A stretch of DNA of 63,180 nucleotides from Sphingobacteriales bacterium (GCA_027484425.1 JAIXSZ010000052.1:1-63180); one strand, 5' to 3'; positions 34,122 through 43,607 are shown, numbered from the stretch's first letter. Program-made: numbers and translations. Notes: generated by a model from the letters alone, not told the origin.

Positions 34122-35417
34122 TTACATTACAACAATAAATAGCAACTGTAGCAAAACCAGCAACGCTATGTTGATGTGTTTGGTGAGCAGAGAGATAATA
34201 GGCAATGCAAGAAATGGGAAGCACCAAAGTAACCAATTGCTTTGTATATCAATAAGCGAATAAATACTTAAGCATAGGAAATATGCTGTGCCCAAAAGCA
34301 CAAGTATTATGTTGTTTTTTAAAACTTCACGTTCTTTGAAGTAAAAGCCAGCTATCAATAAAAGACCTATGAACTTGATAACCATGTCATTTTTTATCCA
34401 GTGGTTGATAATATTCCATTTATAAAAAAAGAAACCTGATTGAATTTCGTATGGTAAAAATAAGAACAGCTCTTTTAGTATTTTTTTTAGGTGAGCAGTT
34501 GGGTTTTCTTTTACATACTGAGTAATACTTTGGTTTAGGTTTATTTCGGGGTGTAATGCTTTAAACGAATCAACTTCTGCCCATGTTATATGCCAATTGT
34601 TAGGTTTGTTATTGACATTGTATTTCTGCAAATAAACATTTCGCTCCACCCAAGATGTCTTATTTTCTACTCTTTTATCACCATTATAAGTATGGTTTTT
34701 CGATTCCAGCATCAATTTTCCATATGTTTGGTAGCCAGGGATATGGTACAAACCGAAAAAAAACACAAAAACACTACCATAAACAATTGCGTTCATTGCT
34801 GCTTTTCCAATGCCCTCTGACCGATACTGCAACATAAACAATCCGGCTATAAAGGCTGGAAGCATTATAAGGCAGGTAGGTTTTATAGCAAAACCTAAAA
34901 ACAATAATAAACTACTGATAACTATATTTTTGTATCCTTTGTTTTGTAGCAATAGGTAAAGCGACCCATAAACAAATGGCATTGAAGACAGGTCGGCTAG
35001 CTCTAGCCACAACCATCCTCTACACATAGTAGCGAAATAAACTAGGGTAAATGCAATGGCGGCAAGGGAAAGCCGTGTGTACTTTGCTAATATTTTATAT
35101 AGTAATACCGAACTGATAAGGAACGCAATTACTGAGTAAATACGTCCTGCAATGAGTAAGCTAGTTGAGAATATTTTAGAAAAAAGAACGATAATAATGG
35201 AGAATAAGACAGAAGTGCCTTGCGACAAACTTTTGTACAAACCATATTTTTCGAGATATACCGATTCGGGATAATAAAAAGATTCGTCACCTATATTCTC
35301 CAGAGAATAAATAGGGTGTTGTTTTAATGCCTTTATAATCACTACAATTAATGTAATGATTATCGCAATTAAAAGGTATTTTTTACTAGACAGCCTGTTT
35401 AATAAGGTACTGATCAT
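34122..35417 (-). CDS. GT-C-type polyprenol-phosphate glycosyltransferase
   Basis: The 431-residue protein has about eleven membrane helices and, in the first external loop, ENIGDESFYYPES, with the acidic DE pair found after the first helix in ArnT/PMT-like GT-C enzymes. A signature PTCLIMLPAFIAGL region and a C-terminal soluble loop also fit. These enzymes move a sugar from a lipid carrier to a surface acceptor outside the membrane. It is the last gene of the minus-strand glycan cluster, fitting use of a lipid-linked sugar made by the GT2 at 40,230. Confidence 0.75.
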   Translation of the reverse strand: MISTLLNRLSSKKYLLIAIIITLIVVIIKALKQHPIYSLENIGDESFYYPESVYLEKYGLYKSLSQGTSVLFSIIIVLFSKIFSTSLLIAGRIYSVIAFLISSVLLYKILAKYTRLSLAAIAFTLVYFATMCRGWLWLELADLSSMPFVYGSLYLLLQNKGYKNIVISSLLLFLGFAIKPTCLIMLPAFIAGLFMLQYRSEGIGKAAMNAIVYGSVFVFFFGLYHIPGYQTYGKLMLESKNHTYNGDKRVENKTSWVERNVYLQKYNVNNKPNNWHITWAEVDSFKALHPEINLNQSITQYVKENPTAHLKKILKELFLFLPYEIQSGFFFYKWNIINHWIKNDMVIKFIGLLLIAGFYFKEREVLKNNIILVLLGTAYFLCLSIYSLIDIQSNWLLWCFPFLALPIISLLTKHINIALLVLLQLLFIVVM

Positions 35418-35471
35418 TTGAGGTGTGTTTTCCTATCAGGCATACTTTACCAATCAAGAGCTTTAAACTCG

Positions 35472-36290
35472 TTACATCTTTCTTGCTACTATAAGGCAAC
35501 TTCCACCTACAGGTATTTTTTTGCCGTTCTTCAGTTGGTTGATTTCCCAATTCCAAACATGCGACAGCATACTGCTATCTTTATTGTGCTCATTTGGTTT
35601 CTGAGTGTCATATGTTGGTTCTTTCCTAATACCTAATTTACTTGGTATAGTACGGAATAGTAGTACAGGTAATGGAAGAATAGAGAATATATATGTATCA
35701 TACACCACCTCAAAACCTGCTTTTTTTAGTTTTTCGCCCATATTCTGTAGGGTGTATCTATGATAATGCCCTGCAGAATCGTCATCGACAGACCACAATA
35801 CCTCGAAAGCAGGCACAGTTATAAAGATGAGACCGTTCTTAACCAAAAAATTATTAAGGTTTTTTAACAGACCTAAATCATCGTCAAAATGTTCTACCAC
35901 ATCAAAAACACCAATAGCTGGCATGCTGTTAGGTTTAAAACCTGCATCTTCTATTGTTGCACACACTACATTTTTTATGTTCCTTTTCTTGGCATTAGCG
36001 CAGCCTTTTTCACCAGGCTCTACTAATATGGTTTCTATGCCTAGTTCTTCTATGGCTTTAGCTACATATCCGTTACCGCCACCTATATCAAAAAAAGCAC
36101 CATTGTTGCCGTGGTATTTTTTTACGAGTTCTTTAATGCAATTATTGCGGTGTTTGAACCAAAAGCTTACTTCCTCTATCTGGTAGCAATAGTTATTCCC
36201 ATCGTCTGGATATGAAATTGACACTTTCTTTTGTGCGTGCCATATTCCATCTGTATTGACTAATCCTAAGGCCTGAAAATCTACTGCCAT
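35472..36290 (-). CDS. SAM-dependent methyltransferase
   Basis: The 272-residue class I methyltransferase has motif I FFDIGGGNGYVAKAIEELG near residue 69, ETILVEPGE as motif II, IGVFDVVEHFDDD near 130 and LKNLNNFLVKNGLIFITVPAF near 143. This is the Methyltransf_11/23 type often found in glycan clusters, where it methylates sugars or lipids. It has no membrane segment. Located between the aminotransferase and the GT-C gene on the same strand. Confidence 0.85.
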   Translation of the reverse strand: MAVDFQALGLVNTDGIWHAQKKVSISYPDDGNNYCYQIEEVSFWFKHRNNCIKELVKKYHGNNGAFFDIGGGNGYVAKAIEELGIETILVEPGEKGCANAKKRNIKNVVCATIEDAGFKPNSMPAIGVFDVVEHFDDDLGLLKNLNNFLVKNGLIFITVPAFEVLWSVDDDSAGHYHRYTLQNMGEKLKKAGFEVVYDTYIFSILPLPVLLFRTIPSKLGIRKEPTYDTQKPNEHNKDSSMLSHVWNWEINQLKNGKKIPVGGSCLIVARKM

Positions 36291-36334
36291 CGTTTGTGTA
36301 TTTGGTGTGTTATTGTTGTTCTTCTTTGTATGTA

Positions 36335-37477
36335 TTAAAACAAGGCTTTAATGGCACTAATAACTATTTCTGGGTTCAGCTCGTAGTATAGTGGCAAACG
36401 TAACAGGCAGTCAGAATAACGATCTGTTTCTGGCAGTTCTTCTCCGGTGTATTTAGCTTCGTAATATGGGCTCTTGTGCAAACTGAGGTAATGAAATACC
36501 GAATAAATATTCTGATCCTTCAAAGATTTAATAACTCTGTTTCGCTCATCTAAACTGTCAAACACTAGATAAAACATGTGTGAGTTGTTAGATGCATAGG
36601 CCGGAACTACTGGCATATTGAAGTGACCTTTTGCTGCAAGCTCGCTCAACTCTGTGTGATACTGATTCCAGATTTGTTTTCTTTTGTTCTGGATGTCGGC
36701 CAGATTTTCGAGTTGCGCATACAAAAAAGCTGCAATAATATCAGATGGAAGAAACGAACTGCCTATGTCTACCCATCCGTATTTGTCTACTTCACCTCTG
36801 AAAAATCTACTCCTATTCGTGCCCTTTTCTCTTATTATTTCTGCTCGCTCTACAAAACGCTCATCGTTGATTACAATCATTCCACCTTCACCCGACATGA
36901 TGTTTTTTGTTTCATGAAACGAAAACGCAGCAAGATGACCAATAGAACCTAATGGACGTTTTACGCCATCAGCACCAGTGTAGTAGCTGTCTATGGCTTG
37001 TGCAGCATCTTCTACTACATACAAATTGTATTTGTTAGCTACCTGCATTATTTTGTCCATATCGCAGGCTATACCGGCATAGTGTACTGGCACAATTGCA
37101 CGTGTGCGTTCTGTTACCAGTCCTTCTATCAGGTCTTCATCCATACCCGGATGGTCTTTTCTGCTATCGCAGAATACAATTTTAGCACCCCTCAGCACAA
37201 ATGCATTAGCTGTAGACACAAAAGTATACGAGGGCATTATTACTTCGTCTCCTTCTTTTATGTCTATTAGCAATGATGCCATTTCCAGTGCATCTGTACA
37301 AGATGTTGTTAGCAAACATTTACGAAATCCGAATGTAAATTCGAAAAATTCATGGCATCGTTTCGTGAATATTCCATCTCCCGATATTTTGCCCGATAGT
37401 ACAGCCTGATATATATAATGTCCTTCTTTACCCGTCAAATAGGGCTTATTAAAAGGAGTGATATTTGTATTATTCAT
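36335..37477 (-). CDS. rffA: dTDP-4-amino-4,6-dideoxygalactose transaminase
   Basis: The 380-residue protein belongs to the DegT/DnrJ/EryC1/StrS aminotransferases. D157 (VVEDAAQAID) and the PLP lysine K191 (SFHETKNIMSGEGGM) are in place. The opening PFNKPYLTGKEGHYIYQAV and FHYLSLHKSPYY near residue 330 are typical of RffA/WecE, which makes dTDP-4-amino-4,6-dideoxygalactose (TDP-Fuc4N) for surface glycans. It heads the 34.1-37.5 kb block; a structured 300-nt region lies upstream. Confidence 0.9.
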   Translation of the reverse strand: MNNTNITPFNKPYLTGKEGHYIYQAVLSGKISGDGIFTKRCHEFFEFTFGFRKCLLTTSCTDALEMASLLIDIKEGDEVIMPSYTFVSTANAFVLRGAKIVFCDSRKDHPGMDEDLIEGLVTERTRAIVPVHYAGIACDMDKIMQVANKYNLYVVEDAAQAIDSYYTGADGVKRPLGSIGHLAAFSFHETKNIMSGEGGMIVINDERFVERAEIIREKGTNRSRFFRGEVDKYGWVDIGSSFLPSDIIAAFLYAQLENLADIQNKRKQIWNQYHTELSELAAKGHFNMPVVPAYASNNSHMFYLVFDSLDERNRVIKSLKDQNIYSVFHYLSLHKSPYYEAKYTGEELPETDRYSDCLLRLPLYYELNPEIVISAIKALF

Positions 37478-37523
37478 GGTATTGATATTACAGTTTTTTA
37501 AGTTTTTATGCTTTGTGAATTGT

Positions 37524-37570
37524 TCTGTAAAACAACCGTTTTCGGGTTTACTTAAACCCTATTTTACAGA
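37524..37570. promoter_or_regulatory. Nested inverted repeats upstream of rffA
   Basis: TCTGTAAAA (37524-37532) pairs with TTTTACAGA (37562-37570), enclosing a perfect GGGTTTA-CT-TAAACCC hairpin (37544-37559). On the minus strand this would fold in the leader of rffA mRNA. A perfect minus-strand -7 box TAAATTTG lies further upstream at 37615-37622. Nothing else is evident in 37478-37774. Confidence 0.45.
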
Positions 37571-37774
37571 GTTAGTTATTATTTAAGCACATATCTTCTA
37601 TAAGTAACTGCCAACAAATTTATATCTTTTGGGGATAAATGGTTACTATATTTTGTAGTGTATTGCGTTTACTATGATAGACCTTTGTAAATAGTTACAC
37701 ACACAACAATTAGTAGTTTCAAGGTTATTTTATCAACAACTATTAGTGTTGGACATTCCAAATCAACTACTAAC

Positions 37775-38419
37775 TTAGTTGATAAAAGAAGATATTTCGT
37801 GCATTGAGCTAATTCTTCGTTTAAAGTCAGGGTAGCAATTATCTCTGTCTATTAAAAGAACGTTCATACCCACTTCCAACGCTGGTTGCATATCGAGTTT
37901 TATCGAGTCTCCTATGTATAATATGTTTTTGGCTGGAATCCCTATTATCTCCAATGCTTTTGTATAAAACTCTAATGATGGTTTAGCACATTGTAGTTCT
38001 TCCGATATTATGATCTTTGAAAAGGTGTCGGGGATGAGTGTATTTATCCTTTGGGTTAAGCTCGAGTTGAAGTTGGATAGTATTCCCTTCGGAAGAGCGA
38101 TGTTCTTTAATGCTTGTGTATCCTCAAACGTATCCCATTTTAAGTAGGTGCATGCTGCAAAAACATCGTCTAATATTACATCTGTGGGTATTATGCCTAC
38201 TGAGTATAATAGCTCGCTATTAAACTGCCTATAAAAATCGGCAGATGTATTGTCAGGGAATCTAATCAATTCACTAATAAGTTTATGCCTTATTTTCAAC
38301 AACTGATCATCTACTGAAATGTCATGTTTGGCAAGTGCCATCTTTATTCTACCCCATAATTCGGGTTTGTGTATTAACGTATTGGCTGCGTCAAACAATA
38401 CAAAATCAATGTTACCCAT
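37775..38419 (-). CDS. HAD-superfamily hydrolase
   Basis: The 214-residue protein has the HAD core: motif I VLFDAANTLI near residue 7 with the nucleophile Asp, motif II GILSNFNSS near 111, K in ELQCAKPSLEFY near 143 and the acidic IGDSIKLDM near 168. The acid/base second Asp of motif I is Ala, as in dehalogenase- and HDHD3-like members, so phosphatase activity is not certain. It overlaps the ATP-grasp gene by 8 nt and is the last of four tightly coupled genes. Confidence 0.82.
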   Translation of the reverse strand: MGNIDFVLFDAANTLIHKPELWGRIKMALAKHDISVDDQLLKIRHKLISELIRFPDNTSADFYRQFNSELLYSVGIIPTDVILDDVFAACTYLKWDTFEDTQALKNIALPKGILSNFNSSLTQRINTLIPDTFSKIIISEELQCAKPSLEFYTKALEIIGIPAKNILYIGDSIKLDMQPALEVGMNVLLIDRDNCYPDFKRRISSMHEISSFIN

Positions 38420-39380
38420 ATATATAAAATTCGTCTCTATTGTTGTTGATGTCTTTCAAAGATGAACCTTGATAAATGATGTCGCTCAGTATCCTTACTG
38501 CACATCCATGAATGATAGCTGGCTTTTCTGGTTCGTTGCCATATAGCCATTCATCTACAGTGTATGCTACATCTTTAAAGCCAAATTGTGACCTGATAGA
38601 ATTAGTGCCAGATATACGGCAGTTAACCTCAAATGGTATTATGCCATCTTGTGTCACTATGCTTTGCACATTGCACGAGCCTTTAATATCAAAAGAGCTA
38701 ATAAGTTTATTTAGGTAAACTTCCATTTCATTATCATATGCTGTTACTACCTCACAGCTATTTGTTGCACCTGACATGAGTTCACGTTCCAAAGTGATAT
38801 GCCCATGCAATTCATTCTTTTTAGTGACATAGAATGCAGTAGTTATCTCCTTCCCTTTGAGGAGAGGCTGTATTACATAGTCATCAGTAAAACTAGACGG
38901 GTTTTCTGGATTGATGTGAAGGTTACGTGAGCCCCTGCCTTCCCTTGGCTTAACAATACAGGTGCTGAAATTATTAGCATAGTTCGAGGGCAAAATACTT
39001 TCGGCAAAACCTAAACCAGCATTTGTGAGATGCTGATAGGAAAGGTATTTATCCAGAAAAATTTTAGTAGTATCTGCTGGCGATACAGCCACAGGTGGCA
39101 ACTCATGTTCATGACATGCCAGCACATAAGTTTCATAATCAGTGCTTGGTATGATCAGCGATATGGCGTGGGTATCGCATATGCGCTTTATAACTGGGAT
39201 ATAACTAGCGTCTGTCGAAAACGGAACCTCATATACCTCATGACACATGTGGTTGCCAGCCGACACCCTTACAGTATTTGTACCAATAAGTTCTATGTGC
39301 TCTCCAAAAGCTTGTTTGATATTGCGTAATATGCCATATCCTACATTGCCACCTATACCGGTTACTAATATTTTATGCAT
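38412..39380 (-). CDS. ATP-grasp enzyme of a surface-glycan cluster
   Basis: The 322-residue protein has a CarB-like layout: N-terminal GIGGNVGYGILRNIKQA, PSTDYETYVLA near residue 77, the ATP-grasp lid and phosphate-binding stretch STCIVKPREGRGSRNL near 138, and the metal site PFEVNCRISGTNSIR near 253. ATP-grasp enzymes join an acid to an amine or thiol through an acyl phosphate. Its coupling by 8-nt overlaps with both the epimerase and the HAD gene implies one small pathway, perhaps adding an amino-acid-like group to a sugar. Confidence 0.82.
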   Translation of the reverse strand: MHKILVTGIGGNVGYGILRNIKQAFGEHIELIGTNTVRVSAGNHMCHEVYEVPFSTDASYIPVIKRICDTHAISLIIPSTDYETYVLACHEHELPPVAVSPADTTKIFLDKYLSYQHLTNAGLGFAESILPSNYANNFSTCIVKPREGRGSRNLHINPENPSSFTDDYVIQPLLKGKEITTAFYVTKKNELHGHITLERELMSGATNSCEVVTAYDNEMEVYLNKLISSFDIKGSCNVQSIVTQDGIIPFEVNCRISGTNSIRSQFGFKDVAYTVDEWLYGNEPEKPAIIHGCAVRILSDIIYQGSSLKDINNNRDEFYIYG

Positions 39381-40212
39381 TTGTAAGTTCTTTTATGCCT
39401 TCTTCAAGTCTTATTTTAGGCGAAAAATTGAGGCTGTTTATTGTAAATTCATTAATGTAGAGAAAAGATGGAGACGTATCTTCTCCGTTGAATATGACTT
39501 CACACCCCTCTACATTGGCCGATACTATGGCAGCTACTTCTCTGTTCTCATAAGCGTGCGTGCTTACGCCAAGGTACACCTCATTTTGTCCGTACAATGC
39601 TGCGTGTATACAGTAATCAGCAGCGTCAGATATGTGTAGGTAGTTTTGTTTTCGCTCTCCAGTACCTAGTAGTGTTATTTTACCTTTTGTTTTTGCATCG
39701 CTTACCACTCTTGGTATGAAGCTACCTGTATACATACCAGAGCCATAAAGGGATGAAAACCTAACAATGGCGTAAGCGGAATGATGTTTTGTGATGAGTT
39801 CTCCAGTCAGCTTTGACAGACCGTAAAGAGTAGGGCTAATGATGTCAGATTTTTCATTTACGACACCGATATTATTACCATATACCGAGATGCTAGAAGA
39901 AAAAACAATTTTGGAGTTAGGGAAAAGAGTATGAAGGGATAGTGGCAAATTAATATTAGAAATAATAAAGCCTTCATTAGGTGTATTGTACTGACCATAG
40001 GGTATAAAAGCAGCAGTGTTTATGATGTAGTCATATTCATTTTCTTTCAGTTTCTCTAGCTCATGACTATTGTAAATAGTTCTAACACCACTTGGCACTT
40101 TGTCACTACTGCTATTTACAACGGCATCAGTTACCCAGCCCATATTTACGCATTTGTTGGCTACATTTCTGCCCAAAAAACCGTTGGCACCTATTACCAG
40201 AACTTTTTTCAT
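39373..40212 (-). CDS. NAD-dependent sugar epimerase/dehydratase
   Basis: The 279-residue extended short-chain dehydrogenase has GANGFLGRNV at residues 8-17, SSSISVYGNN as the active-site Ser region near 103 and YGLSK (Tyr and Lys catalytic pair) near 131. Such enzymes epimerise, dehydrate or reduce nucleotide sugars. It overlaps the ATP-grasp start by 8 nt and lies 17 nt after the GT2 gene. The exact sugar cannot be read off. Confidence 0.85.
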   Translation of the reverse strand: MKKVLVIGANGFLGRNVANKCVNMGWVTDAVVNSSSDKVPSGVRTIYNSHELEKLKENEYDYIINTAAFIPYGQYNTPNEGFIISNINLPLSLHTLFPNSKIVFSSSISVYGNNIGVVNEKSDIISPTLYGLSKLTGELITKHHSAYAIVRFSSLYGSGMYTGSFIPRVVSDAKTKGKITLLGTGERKQNYLHISDAADYCIHAALYGQNEVYLGVSTHAYENREVAAIVSANVEGCEVIFNGEDTSPSFLYINEFTINSLNFSPKIRLEEGIKELTNA

Positions 40213-40229
40213 AGATTTTAATGTGTGGG

Positions 40230-41159
40230 TTACAAATTTTCTTTGAGGTTTACAATGTAAATGGGGCGAGATTTAATGCCCTCATATGTTTTACCTACGT
40301 ACAGTCCTATAATGCCTAGTGTGAAGATAATAAGACCTGATAAAAGCCATATAGATACAATAAGACTGGCGTAACCGGGACGCGAGATCTGACCCGTCAT
40401 GTACATTACCGCGATGTATACTACATATAATAATGACATTAAGGATATGATAAGGCCAAGTTTTACTGTAAGTTTTAGCGGTTTTTGGGAGTATGAAATG
40501 CTGTAGTCTAATGCAAAATCAATTAATTTCCCCCAATTATAGCTAGATGTTCCTTCAAACCTTTTGTCGTGAACAACATCTACATAGCTTGTTTTGAATC
40601 CTACCCAGCGAGACATTGCTGTGAATACTCTAATGGGTTCTCTCATAAGGTTTACTGCATCTATTGCTTTACGGCTGTAGATACCAAAATTAGACACACT
40701 ACCATCTTGTTCCATACCTGATAGGTAGGTAAATGCGGCATAAAATATACGTGAACTCAGTTTTTTGGTAAATCCATCTTGACGTTCAGCTCTCCTTGCA
40801 AAAACCACGTCAAATCCATTTTGTGCTTGCTGGTATAGTTTGGGTATTTCTTCTGGTCTGTCTTGCAGGTCGCAGTCCATTACTATTATCCAATCGCCCT
40901 GAGCATGATCTAGCCCAGCTGTTATCGCATGGTGTTGACCAAAGTTCTTACTCAGTTTAATTCCTTTAACGCTACTATGTTTTTTGCAATTTTCAGCTAT
41001 TTTGTCCCAAGAGTTATCTGGACCACAATCTTCTACTAATAATATTTCAAAACTATCGGTAACAGTAGAGAGTGCTGAAATCAACCGCTTTACTAGCTCA
41101 TCTACTATGTTTTCTGCTTTGTAAACCGGAGAAACAACAGAAATGTGTACATTATTCAT
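40230..41159 (-). CDS. GT2 polyprenol-phosphate sugar transferase (DPM1/GtrB-like)
   Basis: Starting at the ATG at 41159 (309 residues; another ATG exists 6 codons earlier at 41177), the protein has the GT2 fold with VSPVYKAENIVDELV at the start, VEDCGPDNSW (D44), and the DXD region MDCDLQDRP (D95, D97, D100). Two C-terminal membrane helices (LGLIISLMSLLYVVYIAVMY and SLIVSIWLLSGLIIFTLGII) are typical of GtrB/ArnC-type enzymes, which load a sugar onto undecaprenyl phosphate. It heads the cluster. A perfect minus-strand -7 box lies at 41270-41277. Confidence 0.88.
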   Translation of the reverse strand: MNNVHISVVSPVYKAENIVDELVKRLISALSTVTDSFEILLVEDCGPDNSWDKIAENCKKHSSVKGIKLSKNFGQHHAITAGLDHAQGDWIIVMDCDLQDRPEEIPKLYQQAQNGFDVVFARRAERQDGFTKKLSSRIFYAAFTYLSGMEQDGSVSNFGIYSRKAIDAVNLMREPIRVFTAMSRWVGFKTSYVDVVHDKRFEGTSSYNWGKLIDFALDYSISYSQKPLKLTVKLGLIISLMSLLYVVYIAVMYMTGQISRPGYASLIVSIWLLSGLIIFTLGIIGLYVGKTYEGIKSRPIYIVNLKENL

Positions 41160-41269
41160 ATGCTTTTCGGCTATCATTTAGTAAGTCATAGTTTGAATTA
41201 TATTGAACCGTCAGGGTGTAACTGAAATAGACTACACTTACTGACTTCATTATAAGGTTGAAACTGAAA

Positions 41270-41350
41270 CAAAAGTAAAACAAAAAATGACATTTCTAAG
41301 CCTATTAAACGTACCATAACATTGTCTATAGGTAGGTCGTTTACCTATAG
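41270..41350. promoter_or_regulatory. Glycan-operon promoter box and palindrome
   Basis: The minus strand at 41270-41277 reads TACTTTTG, a perfect -7 box for the glycan operon. At 41326-41350 the arms CTATAGGTA and TACCTATAG form a perfect inverted repeat with a 7-nt spacer, upstream of that promoter and 150 nt before panB. The rest of 41160-41500 shows no gene. Confidence 0.5.
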
Positions 41351-41500
41351 CTATCTTGATGTTATGAAATTTTAGGTTAATAATAATTTGTTGTCTAGCA
41401 ACCTGATTCTTGCTATTTATCTAAAATCCATTAGTAATCTTACATTTACACAATGATGAAGGGTATTTAGTTTCACATAGTCATCACTAATCACGAAAGA

Positions 41501-42316
41501 ATGTCTACATACGGAGAAATAAAAAGAATAACTACACACACCCTTCAGTGGATGAAACTGAACGGGGAAAAAATTAGTATGCTTACTGCCTACGATTTTT
41601 CTATGGCAAGGATACTTGATGATGCTGGTATTGATGTGATTCTGGTGGGTGATTCGGCGTCGAATGTTATGGCAGGTCACGAAACCACCTTACCTATCAC
41701 CCTCGACCAAATGATATATCATGCACAAAGTGTAGTGCGTGCCTGTAAGCGCTGCCTCGTTATAGTAGATTTGCCATTTGGTTCTTATCAGGGCAATAGC
41801 AAAGAGGCGCTCAACTCAGCTATACGCATCATGAAAGAGGCTGGCGCACATGGTATAAAGCTAGAAGGTGGGCAGGAAGTATGCGAATCCATAAAAAGGA
41901 TTGTTGGGGCGGGAGTTCCCGTTATGGGTCATTTGGGGCTTACACCACAGTCTATATACAAGTTCGGCACATATACAGTAAGGGCCAGAGAAGAAGAAGA
42001 AGCTGAAATGCTCATTCAAAACGCAATAGCATTGCAAGAGGCGGGCTGTTTTTCGGTAGTGCTGGAGAAGATACCTGCAGCACTAGGTACAGAAGTAGCA
42101 AGCCAATTAAAAATACCGGTAATAGGTATAGGTGCTGGTAGTGGGGTAGATGGTCAGGTGCTGGTAATGCACGATATGCTGGGTGTAACCAAAAACTTCT
42201 CTCCGAGATTTTTGCGCAGATACCTCAATTTGTATGAAGATATCAGCAATGCTACTAAGGCATACATTAGTGATGTGAAAAGTAAAGATTTCCCTAACGA
42301 AAAAGAACAATACTGA
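41501..42316 (+). CDS. panB: 3-methyl-2-oxobutanoate hydroxymethyltransferase
   Basis: The 271-residue protein has all PanB landmarks: [21 protein letters not shown] near residue 25, [19 protein letters not shown] near 49, DLPFGSY near 88, [10 protein letters not shown] near 111, [16 protein letters not shown] near 136 and [21 protein letters not shown] near 206. PanB makes ketopantoate from 2-oxoisovalerate and methylene-tetrahydrofolate in pantothenate (CoA) synthesis. It stands alone with a strong terminator behind it. Confidence 0.96.
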   Translation: MSTYGEIKRITTHTLQWMKLNGEKISMLTAYDFSMARILDDAGIDVILVGDSASNVMAGHETTLPITLDQMIYHAQSVVRACKRCLVIVDLPFGSYQGNSKEALNSAIRIMKEAGAHGIKLEGGQEVCESIKRIVGAGVPVMGHLGLTPQSIYKFGTYTVRAREEEEAEMLIQNAIALQEAGCFSVVLEKIPAALGTEVASQLKIPVIGIGAGSGVDGQVLVMHDMLGVTKNFSPRFLRRYLNLYEDISNATKAYISDVKSKDFPNEKEQY

Positions 42317-42357
42317 TCATTTATTAGGATACATAAACGAGGATAGGACTGCAATAA

Positions 42358-42396
42358 AAAAGAATAGCCGACTGCATTGTAGTCGGCTATTCTTTT
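42358..42396. terminator. Bidirectional terminator
   Basis: A perfect 16-bp stem with loop GCATTGT and flanking A/T tracts separates convergent panB and the first DUF1573 gene; its right arm touches the DUF1573 stop codon. Confidence 0.9.
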
Positions 42397-42895
42397 AATG
42401 AGATTTTTTTGTTTTTCCTTTTGTAGTTTTTTTACCTTTTTTCTGTTTTTCTAGGTCCGCCTCTGTTACCTCATCTTTAGCATCTCCTTTTATATACAGG
42501 GTATACCTTTTTTCGCCTTTAGGTGTTATGGCGTTCGATTGTATGTAGACCTCTTTATGAAAAACACCATGTTGTTCTTCGGTTTTTAGCCCTAGTTGTA
42601 TGAAGCCTTTCTGGCCTGGCAGTACAGGGCTTTTGCTCCATTCTACGTTGGTGCAGCCGCAAGATGGTGTTACATTCATTACTATTATAGGTTCTGTACC
42701 CACATTAGTAAATTCGAAAGTGTGCATTGCCACTGGACCTCTCTGAATAACACCAAAATCATGAGTTTCACCATTTTCAAATCTGAATTTGGGACCTGAT
42801 TTTGTTTGTGCGCTGCCTTGTTTTTCTTGAGCTGTTGCAGTGTAGCTGCCGCCAGCTAGCAAAAGACAAAATGCTGCAATGATTATTTTTCTCAT
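42395..42895 (-). CDS. DUF1573 protein, paralogue 1
   Basis: The 166-residue protein has a signal peptide (IIAAFCLLLAGGSYTATAQ) and one DUF1573 (ASPM/SPD-2/Hydin-like Ig) domain: THDFGVIQRGPVAMHTFEF, then FTNVGTEPIIVMNVTPSCGC, then PGQKGFIQLGLK. It ends in a Lys-rich tail (KGKKTTKGKTKKSH). Such domains are common in exported Bacteroidota proteins; function is unknown. Two paralogues follow upstream on the same strand. Confidence 0.85.
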   Translation of the reverse strand: MRKIIIAAFCLLLAGGSYTATAQEKQGSAQTKSGPKFRFENGETHDFGVIQRGPVAMHTFEFTNVGTEPIIVMNVTPSCGCTNVEWSKSPVLPGQKGFIQLGLKTEEQHGVFHKEVYIQSNAITPKGEKRYTLYIKGDAKDEVTEADLEKQKKGKKTTKGKTKKSH

Positions 42896-43003
42896 ACGTA
42901 ATGATAATTTATAATACTTTAAAATGAAATGAAAGTAAGAAATCTGTATTTCAGTTTGAAATCGATGATTATTACACAGTCAATCTTGTAGACTTCCCTA
43001 TTC

Positions 43004-43035
43004 CAAAAACAGTTGGCATTAGCCAACTGTTTTTG
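43004..43035. terminator. Terminator between DUF1573 genes
   Basis: A perfect 14-bp stem (CAAAAACAGTTGGC and complement) with a 4-nt loop lies downstream of paralogue 2, so the DUF1573 genes are not one simple transcript. Confidence 0.88.
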
Positions 43036-43059
43036 TGTTATAAATATTGTAAACTATTA

Positions 43060-43554
43060 TTATTTCTTTTCTGCTGGAGCTACTGGCTCAGCTGGTTTTG
43101 GCTTTACTGTACCTTTGATGTGCAATACCAATGGAGATTGCTGAGCATTTGAGTTGATGGTTACATCCTTGTTGATAGGACCAGGACGACCAGCAGAGTT
43201 ATATGCTACATGTATAACACCTTTTTTGCCTGGCAAAATTGGTTCTTGAGGCCATTTTGGCACTGTGCAACCGCATGAGCCATGAGCTTCTTGAATTACG
43301 ATAGGCTCTTTACCTACGTTTTTGAATTCAAAATCAAACTCTGCTACTGGGCCTTCTGGGATTTCGCCAAAATCGTGAGTTTCTTCAGAGAATTTGAACT
43401 TACCAGCATTAGGATTAGCCTTAGGTGGTGCTGGCGGCGGAGGTGGTGTTTGCGCTGCAGGCTGTGGAGCGGCAGGAGCATTAGTTTTACCATCTTGCGC
43501 AGTTACTGCAGCAGAAATTGACAAGCAAAGAAGACCGAAGATTACTTTTTTCAT
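43060..43554 (-). CDS. DUF1573 protein, paralogue 2
   Basis: The 164-residue exported protein has a signal peptide (MKKVIFGLLCLSISAAVTAQ), a Pro/Ala-rich linker (AAQTPPPPPAPPKANPN) and one DUF1573 domain (THDFGEIPEGPVAEFDFEF, EAHGSCGCTVPKWPQEP, PGKKGVIHVAY). It is followed by a strong terminator and is closely related in motif order to its two neighbours. Probably periplasmic or surface. Confidence 0.87.
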   Translation of the reverse strand: MKKVIFGLLCLSISAAVTAQDGKTNAPAAPQPAAQTPPPPPAPPKANPNAGKFKFSEETHDFGEIPEGPVAEFDFEFKNVGKEPIVIQEAHGSCGCTVPKWPQEPILPGKKGVIHVAYNSAGRPGPINKDVTINSNAQQSPLVLHIKGTVKPKPAEPVAPAEKK

Positions 43555-43607
43555 GAAATTTATCTTGTTGAATGGTTATTTAAAAAATTGTGTTTGGATT
43601 GTGTTAT

